Below are positions 14,459-19,267 of a DNA stretch of 19,267 bases, piece by piece. This DNA is from Eubacterium sp. (GTDB lineage Bacteria > Bacillota_A > Clostridia > Lachnospirales > Lachnospiraceae): contig JAMPGN010000062.1 in NCBI GenBank assembly GCA_023663915.1, positions 1-19,267 on the forward strand. Direction: 5' to 3'. The stretch's first letter is position 1. Each line of letters begins with the position of its first letter. The notes under the pieces are model-generated. The model was not told the DNA's origin. It saw only the letters and a list, made by a program, of their open reading frames with translations, and made no database searches. Made by a program: the position numbers and the translations under genes.

Positions 14459-15482
14459 TTTTCATCATCTCTTTTCCAAGCACTTCTTTCACCATCTCAT
14501 CAAAATCCGAATGAATGATTTGCGTTTTGTTAAAAATGTCATACTCAGCCTGTGCTTTCTTCCAAGCATCCTGCCTTGAAATTTTGCCCTTACTCTCTTC
14601 TGGCAGTATTTCATATCTGCGAAATGCCAAAAATTCATTTACACTAGATGCAAATTCCTCCATAGTGAATGTATTTTCTCTTTCAATCAAATCTTCTATA
14701 TAGTCAAAATAACCTGTTACCGCCCTCTCTAACTGACGGATCTGCTTTTCATCCAGATAATTCTTTGCCACAGTGACATCCGACTTCAAGATACGTCCAT
14801 CTGGGGAATTCTTCCATGTTGTCAGCCCCATATTCTCTTTTTCATGGTCTGCTCCATGATAAATAATCTCCGCCGCTGTATGCTTCGTAATCGCATAATG
14901 AAACTTATTCTGAACCATCGCATAAAACGCTTTCGTAACTGGAGAATCCTTATCATAATCAATGCTACATTCTGCAAAAATATCTGTAATCTGCTGCCAA
15001 ATTCTGCGTTCGCTCGCACGAATAGAACGAACTCGTTCCAACAGTTCTTTAAAATAATCTTTTCCGAACACTGTTTTTCCTTGCTTTAGGCGTTCGTCGT
15101 CCAAAGCAAATCCTTTGATCATATATTCTTTTAATACTCCGGTAGCCCATTTACGAAACTGAGTTGCACGCTTGGAGTCAACTCGATATCCTACAGATAT
15201 AATAGCATCCAAATTATAATAATTTGTTAGCGATAACTGTTCTTTTCCCTCGATTGCTCCATGTTTTGTGGGTATTGCAATTTTTGCAACAACCACTTTT
15301 TCATCCAATTCCCCACTTTCAAAAATTTTTTTCAAATGTCGGCTTATTCCTGATTTGTCTATTCCAAACAATTCTGCCATAGATTTTTGTGTCAGCCATA
15401 TTGTTTCATCTTTAATAACCGCATTAACGGAAACATCATCTTCCTCTGCCTTATATATTAAAAAATCAAAATTTTTTATCAT
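14451..15482 (-). CDS. rhuM: RhuM family protein
   Basis: This 343-aa protein is of the RhuM family (named from a Salmonella pathogenicity-island gene), widely found inside type I restriction-modification operons. The helix-turn-helix-like N-terminus WLTQKSMAELFGIDKSGISR (30-48) is followed by the family's LTNYYNLDAIISVGYRVDSK and RATQFRKWATGVLKEYMIKG (about 85-125), complete to the normal C-terminus. A perfect GGAGGTGA site precedes the ATG. The molecular role is not established; it may modulate restriction. Here the partners are gone: the hsdM tail upstream and hsdS head downstream are remnants, each overlapping rhuM by a few bases, so rhuM is an intact orphan. Confidence 0.9.
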   Translation of the reverse strand: MIKNFDFLIYKAEEDDVSVNAVIKDETIWLTQKSMAELFGIDKSGISRHLKKIFESGELDEKVVVAKIAIPTKHGAIEGKEQLSLTNYYNLDAIISVGYRVDSKRATQFRKWATGVLKEYMIKGFALDDERLKQGKTVFGKDYFKELLERVRSIRASERRIWQQITDIFAECSIDYDKDSPVTKAFYAMVQNKFHYAITKHTAAEIIYHGADHEKENMGLTTWKNSPDGRILKSDVTVAKNYLDEKQIRQLERAVTGYFDYIEDLIERENTFTMEEFASSVNEFLAFRRYEILPEESKGKISRQDAWKKAQAEYDIFNKTQIIHSDFDEMVKEVLGKEMMKNE

Positions 15483-15598
15483 ACATTCACCTCCATCTTC
15501 GCAATGATCTTAGCTATTTCCTTTCTCAACACCTATTCTCTTGCCGCAATCTGCTCAATCTCAACATTCAGTACTTTAATATCTATCTTTGCTTTGTA
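15479..15598 (-). pseudogene. hsdM: C-terminal remnant of type I methyltransferase hsdM
   Basis: On the minus strand a frame reads YKAKIDIKVLNVEIEQIAAR, E, a TAG stop at 15533-15535, then VLRKEIAKIIAKMEVNV and TGA. Apart from the stop (CAG to TAG would do it) this has the coiled-coil look of an HsdM tail, and its TGA overlaps the rhuM start as ATGA, the usual hsdM-rhuM junction. Upstream, resemblance fades towards repeat copy 2 at 15666. Sequence similarity alone is weak for such a helical tail; position before rhuM and the hsdS head after it make the case. Confidence 0.55.
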
Positions 15599-15665
15599 CC
15601 TTCCTGCTGCACATAAGAGGAAACGGAAGGATTGTCTGTAACCTTTACACACTCTTTTGGTACGT

Positions 15666-15737
15666 CAGTCGTCAAAGGTTAAGAGAACATTCCGTTCCCT
15701 GCAGGCATGACTTTGACTCGCTGCTCGCGCAAATAAA
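15666..15737 (+). repeat. Dispersed palindromic repeat, copy 2 of 3
   Basis: Same orientation and layout as the copies at 13282 and 17002: GTCAAAG (15671-15677), hairpin stem GAAC-ATTCC-GTTC, and CTTTGAC (15711-15717), with the tail CTGCTCGCGCAAATAAA. The hairpin stem is more diverged than in the others. It ends at the 3' end of the acetyltransferase gene at 15740, and its other side marks the broken end of hsdM. Confidence 0.85.
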
Positions 15738-15739
15738 CC

Positions 15740-16204
15740 TTACTGAACCTTCAGCTTCTTTTCCATAATCTCATATACCAATTTTACGTCATTTTCCAAT
15801 TCATAACTTCCGTGTCCTACCGTTTTATAACCTCTATGCTCATATAGAAATACCGCCGAAAGCGAAGCATCCAAAACTGCTGTATCATGTTCTTTTGCAA
15901 TTTCTGCTTCCAGACAATTCATAATATAGGAGCCACAGCCCCGATTCTGAAAATCCGGCAACACATACACGCCGGTAATATGGTTTCCATCATAGCATCC
16001 CGTTCCAACGGTCACATCCTTTTCCACCAACACTCCCATATTTCCAGAAGCTATTCCTTCTAAAATATGTTCCCTACTATGATGTTGGCAAAAGAAGTCG
16101 GTAACTTCTTTGGGATAGTACTTTGGATATACCGTTCTGATTGTTGTATGTAAAATATCGTGTATGGTCTCCGCCATTTCTGCTGTTGCCGTTAGATACT
16201 CCAT
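15740..16204 (-). CDS. GNAT family N-acetyltransferase
   Basis: This 154-aa acetyltransferase has motif A as VYVLPDFQNRGCGSYIMNCL (Q-N-R-G-C-G-S at 86-92) and motif B around VLDASLSAVFLYEHRGYKTV. The N-terminal part (HTTIRTVYPKYYPKEVTDFF) resembles the many small acetyltransferases of this type whose substrate is unknown. GGGAGTG lies a few nt before the ATG. Its stop codon abuts repeat copy 2. The nucleotidyltransferase gene ends 88 nt upstream on the same strand, so the two could be cotranscribed. Confidence 0.9.
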   Translation of the reverse strand: MEYLTATAEMAETIHDILHTTIRTVYPKYYPKEVTDFFCQHHSREHILEGIASGNMGVLVEKDVTVGTGCYDGNHITGVYVLPDFQNRGCGSYIMNCLEAEIAKEHDTAVLDASLSAVFLYEHRGYKTVGHGSYELENDVKLVYEIMEKKLKVQ

Positions 16205-16292
16205 GCCTCACACTCCCAATCCGTCAAACAGCTAATCTGTTTCTGCCATCCGTCCACTTTTCCCGATCCGCTGTCAATTCAAGTACGCGAAA

Positions 16293-16958
16293 TCATATTC
16301 TCAACAATGCATTCTGACACCAATGAAACAGTACAGAAAACGCCCTGTCAAAGTCATAATCCGTATGATTTTGTAATGATATGCTCAATTCCAGAACAGC
16401 CTGATCTTCGCCTTGTACGCGCGCAAGCAATTCCCGTTTGGTCGGGATAAAATGACCACTGCCCAAATAATACAAATGCTGCATAATGTAAAATACAGAT
16501 TTACAAGTGCTCGGCAGCTTTGCAATGTTATATGCCCTGTCGGCGTGTATATAACGGTGACAAATTTCGTGATAGAGATTGTTTAAACTGAATTTCACAT
16601 AGTTCTTTTCATCTTCAATGGTATATGCTGGAACAAGTTTTTTTAATGCTCCATAATAATCTTTCGTCGTGTTCAATAAATGGCATATTTCCAACGGATT
16701 CCAATGCCCTAAATCAGCTTTGCCACAAATAAAGCCACAGGACTGATCAAAATTTCCTACTGAAATAAGCGCGTTTTGATAGGTCTGCAAATCCTCTACC
16801 GATATATTGTCAATCACAGCCATAATATCAATATCGCTGTTTTTTGTCTCTTCGCCACGAAGATAGCTGCCTTGTAATCCTACATATACCAGCCTTTCGC
16901 CAAAAGCAGCTTTTAATGTATCTATCAACGCATCCATATATTCGTCTATTCTAAGCAT
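16293..16958 (-). CDS. Nucleotidyltransferase domain protein, aminoglycoside adenylyltransferase-like
   Basis: This 221-aa protein has the polymerase-beta-type nucleotidyltransferase signature: GS (30-31) followed by SDIDI with D42 and D44 as metal ligands, all intact. The C-terminal helical half (EICHRYIHADRAYNIAKLPS and AFSVLFHWCQNAL) resembles that of ANT-like or uncharacterised stand-alone nucleotidyltransferases. It might adenylylate a small molecule such as an aminoglycoside, or a protein; resistance cannot be claimed. AGGTGA lies about 9 nt before the ATG. Repeat copy 3 lies just upstream, so the gene is bracketed by copies 2 and 3 together with the acetyltransferase at 15740. Confidence 0.8.
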   Translation of the reverse strand: MLRIDEYMDALIDTLKAAFGERLVYVGLQGSYLRGEETKNSDIDIMAVIDNISVEDLQTYQNALISVGNFDQSCGFICGKADLGHWNPLEICHLLNTTKDYYGALKKLVPAYTIEDEKNYVKFSLNNLYHEICHRYIHADRAYNIAKLPSTCKSVFYIMQHLYYLGSGHFIPTKRELLARVQGEDQAVLELSISLQNHTDYDFDRAFSVLFHWCQNALLRI

Positions 16959-17001
16959 TCGGGATCACCTACTCCTTTATCAATATGGCGTTTTGCGGTT
17001 A

Positions 17002-17070
17002 GAATCAAAGCTTAAGAGAACCTGCGGTTCTCTGCAGGCATGACTTTGACTCGTTGCTCGCGGAAATAAA
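17002..17070 (+). repeat. Dispersed palindromic repeat, copy 3 of 3
   Basis: ATCAAAG (17004-17010), hairpin GAGAACC-TGC-GGTTCTC (17016-17032), CTTTGAC (17044-17050) and the tail TTGCTCGCGGAAATAAA. The hairpin arms equal those of copy 1 while the loop differs, so pairing is conserved. It lies in the 191-nt gap between two minus-strand genes. Confidence 0.85.
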
Positions 17071-17149
17071 AATACTGGCTCATAAAATTTAATCTTTTTC
17101 ACTCTTCCGCTCTTTCGTACTGGAAATTGCAGATACTAAGAATCTGATT

Positions 17150-17674
17150 TTACTCCAAATCCATTATGTAAAATTTTGCCTTGAATGTCTGGCTGCCGTC
17201 AAGTTTTGTATATTCCTCATAATGGTCAAATTTCAATCCACATTTTTCCATAACTTTTCCCGAACGCGGATTATCTATTGCATGCTCTGAACAGATCTTT
17301 TTTATGCCGAGTTTTCTATATGCAAATTCAATAATAGCCTTCATTGCTTCCGTGCAATATCCCTTGTGCCAATAATCATAATGAAGATTATATCCTATCC
17401 CCCAATAATCTTTCACTTTTGCATATGGACCTATACCACCTGTTCCGATGACTTTATTTTCTTCTCTCAAAACAAATGCCCAATTCCACTCTTTTTCATC
17501 AACAAGCGTAGAATTGATCCAATCTATCGTTTGACTAATATCAGAATATGTGGAATATGCCATATACTTTGTCACTCTTTCGTCACTGTTCCAACTAAAA
17601 CAGGCTTCTGCATCATCAAGTGTTATGGGACGCAAAATCAATCTATCGGTTTCAATAATCGGTTCTTTACGCAT
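17150..17674 (-). CDS. GNAT acetyltransferase, RimJ/RimL type
   Basis: This 174-aa protein opens with ETDRLILRPITLDDAEACF, the hallmark of the RimJ/RimL branch, and has the acetyl-CoA-binding motif A near YDYWHKGYCTEAMKAIIEFA (H-K-G-Y-C-T) and ENCG-like motif B IDNPRSGKVMEKCGLKF. Relatives acetylate ribosomal protein N-termini or small compounds. The frame can be opened 5 codons earlier at a TTG (17689), but GGAGGG at 17682-17687 lies 7 nt before the ATG at 17674 and overlaps that TTG region, so the ATG is the true start. A TATAAT within an inverted repeat at 17700-17732 is the likely promoter. Confidence 0.88.
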   Translation of the reverse strand: MRKEPIIETDRLILRPITLDDAEACFSWNSDERVTKYMAYSTYSDISQTIDWINSTLVDEKEWNWAFVLREENKVIGTGGIGPYAKVKDYWGIGYNLHYDYWHKGYCTEAMKAIIEFAYRKLGIKKICSEHAIDNPRSGKVMEKCGLKFDHYEEYTKLDGSQTFKAKFYIMDLE

Positions 17675-17698
17675 GATCAAGCCCTCCAAGGCTGATTT

Positions 17699-17732
17699 AT
17701 TATACTGCAGGTTCTATTGATGTGCAGTATAA
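17699..17732 (-). promoter_or_regulatory. Promoter -10 box inside a 10-bp inverted repeat, possible operator
   Basis: TTATACTGCA (17700-17709) and TGCAGTATAA (17723-17732) form a perfect 10-bp inverted repeat with a 13-nt spacer. On the minus strand one arm supplies TATAAT (17699-17704), the likely -10 box of the acetyltransferase gene. The other arm covers the -35 area, where no consensus is seen. A repressor or activator dimer could bind here; no matching regulator gene is nearby. Confidence 0.45.
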
Positions 17733-18004
17733 CAACCATATATGCCTTAATTTTCCCACATCTTTTATTGTTCCTTATTTTGTAGTTCTAAGCTAGTGTA
17801 CCCAGATTATATCCAAGCATAGCTTCTTACTCTATTTTCGCATCTTGGTCACTTTGAATAAGATGCAGTTCACAAGTAGGAGGCATGGTCTGCTGATTTT
17901 CTGTTGCCATAATTGCTTTTCATTCTTCCATGACATAACTCCCATCAAATTTGTATTTTACAATTTTTTAATTCTATAAACCTAGATGCTGTATGAATCA
18001 TGAT
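17733..18004. other. Intergenic stretch without a firm gene
   Basis: A minus-strand frame at 17827-17910 encodes 27 aa (MATENQQTMPPTCELHLIQS, then DQDAKIE) and looks protein-like, but the nearest GGAAGA is 14 nt before its ATG and a stop lies just upstream in frame. It may be a fragment of a lost gene. Nothing else is supported. Confidence 0.25.
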
Positions 18005-18919
18005 TTATTCAAAAACGGAGCGAATCCACTGGATTCTTCTGTTTATGGACTCCGAAACTATCCTGCTTTCCATCGCCGCCTCAAAACCGTGGCAGGCGCC
18101 TTTTACTTCATGCAGTGCAACGGAAACACCCTTTAATTGTAGCTTTTCTGCAAAAGCGATTCCCTCGTCGTGAAGGCAATCAAATTCCGCTACCTCAACA
18201 TAGGTTTTGGGAAAATGCTTGAGGGAAGTAGCTTCCATAGGTGATGCATACTGTATTTGTTCTGGGGCTTGATCCTTTAAGTATATCTTCCAGAACAATG
18301 CTGTACAGTTGGCATCCCAAATGGGGGTATCCGTATATCGTTTCATGGATTCTGTATTCATACTTCTATCCAGCACAGGATATATCAATAAGGCGCCTTT
18401 TGGAGAGGGCTGCCCTCTATCCTGCAACATCATCGCTACGGCAGCGGCAATGTTTCCGCCTGCGCTGTCTCCGGCTACAATAATCTGATCGCTGTTTATC
18501 TGAATCTGTTCAGCATTGTGTACTGCCCAAAGATAAGTGTTATAACAATCTTCTATCGCAACCGGATACCTATATTTAGGGAGCAGCCTGTAATCTGTTA
18601 ATACCACTTTACAGTTCGCCCTTTTGGCATACCATTTTGCAATCTGGTAATGCGCCTTGGATGCCTTTAATAGAAAACCGCCGCCATGATAAAACACAAT
18701 GCACGGAAGCTTATTTGCACACTGCTTTGGTTCGATCACCAAGGTTGACAGTTCCACGCCATTATATCCGGGAGTAGAATACTTGTTTACTGTAACCCTG
18801 TCATCTGACTTGCAGCTACTTATCTGATAGGCAATGTTCAATAAGGGGTACAAATGAATGACTGCAGAACCTCTATATCTTGTGATTTTTTTCAATTCTT
18901 TATCGATATTGTATTTCAT
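18005..18919 (-). CDS. Alpha/beta hydrolase, hormone-sensitive-lipase-type esterase
   Basis: This 304-aa esterase has the HSL family layout: oxyanion HGGGF at 78-82, nucleophile elbow GDSAGG with Ser152, the acid Asp247 in AEFDCLHDEG, and the catalytic histidine H277 in CHGFEA. The family hydrolyses short-chain acyl esters in the cytoplasm; no signal peptide is seen. Length is normal. It stands alone, with a TGA-TATAAT promoter at 18984-18992. The ribosome site is weak (AGGG 13 nt before the ATG). The substrate is unknown; it is not closely similar to the type B esterase at 1304-2860. Confidence 0.9.
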   Translation of the reverse strand: MKYNIDKELKKITRYRGSAVIHLYPLLNIAYQISSCKSDDRVTVNKYSTPGYNGVELSTLVIEPKQCANKLPCIVFYHGGGFLLKASKAHYQIAKWYAKRANCKVVLTDYRLLPKYRYPVAIEDCYNTYLWAVHNAEQIQINSDQIIVAGDSAGGNIAAAVAMMLQDRGQPSPKGALLIYPVLDRSMNTESMKRYTDTPIWDANCTALFWKIYLKDQAPEQIQYASPMEATSLKHFPKTYVEVAEFDCLHDEGIAFAEKLQLKGVSVALHEVKGACHGFEAAMESRIVSESINRRIQWIRSVFE

Positions 18920-18983
18920 CTTCTCATCAAACCCTATTTTACCAGTTCGACAGATCCTGATTGCCTATATCTCTTATCTTTTG

Positions 18984-19015
18984 ATTATATCACTGTTTCC
19001 TTTTGTTTTCCACAA
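18984..19015 (-). promoter_or_regulatory. Extended -10 promoter of the HSL hydrolase gene
   Basis: Minus strand TTGTGG (19010-19015), 20-nt spacer ending in TGA, TATAAT (18984-18989), giving a leader of about 58 nt. The arrangement matches the HIT operon promoter. Confidence 0.55.
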
Positions 19016-19139
19016 AAAATATAGGGTATAGTAGTCACTTTATCCAATATCTGTTATCGTTTTAGTGTTTTTCATTTCTGCTCTTTCAAGTCACTCTGCC
19101 TCTTATACAGATTATTCCGCTCTTTGCAGCGTTTTTTCA

Positions 19140-19208
19140 TCATTTATTGTGGCTTACTGAATGGTACTGGCATTTCCATTTCGTATGTGATAAACTTTTA
19201 CTGTCCAT
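19140..19208 (-). pseudogene. N-terminal remnant of an IS200-type transposase (tnpA)
   Basis: After an excellent AGGAGGCGG site, an ATG at 19208 starts MDSKSLSHTKWKCQYH, the typical opening of IS200/IS605-family TnpA. The usual continuation I-V-F-x-P-K-Y is missing: the frame instead reads SVSHNK and stops. So only the first 16 codons of the transposase survive here. The rest of 19016-19139 has no recognisable transposase sequence, and the element's other end is not in the window. Recognition is from memory of the family N-terminus. Confidence 0.65.
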
Positions 19209-19267
19209 TTGAACCGCCTCCTATTCTTGAGATTGGCTTGCGACACCTTTCTCATATTACCATAGGA

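Noticed and set aside
13282..17070. The three repeats as integron attC sites with gene cassettes
   Set aside because: Genes lie in both orientations, no GTT-R-R-R-Y core pairs are seen at the ends, and there is no integrase in the window.
13282..17070. CRISPR-like array
   Set aside because: Copies are kilobases apart with genes between them and differ in sequence; no short regular spacers exist.
17675..17689. TTG start five codons upstream for the RimJ/RimL-type acetyltransferase
   Set aside because: The GGAGGG that serves the ATG at 17674 lies within those codons.

Overview
The window looks like a chromosomal accessory region of a low-to-mid G+C Firmicute, most likely a Lachnospiraceae-type clostridium. 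The support is strong AGGAGG-type ribosome binding sites, TGn-extended -10 promoters, a DegV protein, a TipAL-like MerR regulator, an IS200-type fragment, RhuM with type I restriction remnants, and many small acetyltransferases. No tRNA, rRNA or CRISPR array is visible.

Layout. (1) 1-4260, visibly richer in G+C: a DegV lipid-binding protein (+), a type B carboxylesterase (-), and a MerR/TipAL-like regulator (+) with its own MerR-type promoter. A decayed acetyltransferase tail lies at 4074-4196 and overlaps the regulator's terminator. (2) 4264-8881, visibly A+T-rich, all on the minus strand and probably acquired: a JAMM/MPN-domain protein with a tiny 56-aa companion, then a lipoprotein, a beta-rich 133-aa frame and a secreted DNA/RNA non-specific nuclease, the last three joined by 4-nt overlaps. 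The lipoprotein and the 133-aa frame meet in a T6 run and may really be one frameshifted protein. (3) 9191-12874 (-): HIT protein, variant transcarbamylase and a TOTE-type primase-helicase fusion, tightly packed and probably one operon. (4) 12875-17690: small single-domain genes (four GNAT acetyltransferases and a nucleotidyltransferase) separated by palindromic repeats, including three copies of one ~70-bp element. An intact rhuM gene sits between an hsdM tail and an hsdS head, the remains of a type I restriction-modification locus. (5) 17675-19267: an HSL-type alpha/beta hydrolase and a truncated IS200-type tnpA start.

How the genes work together. The nuclease module is predicted to act at the cell surface: a lipoprotein anchor with a helical body, a beta domain, and an exported nuclease. 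The TOTE primase-helicase belongs to a class predicted to act in conflict with invading DNA. RhuM has lost its restriction partners. Taken together, the window reads as a scarred accessory zone: four fossil genes (GNAT, hsdM, hsdS, tnpA), dispersed repeats and several unusual intact genes. The most promising undescribed unit is 4264-8881. All calls rest on reading the sequence; no database search was run.
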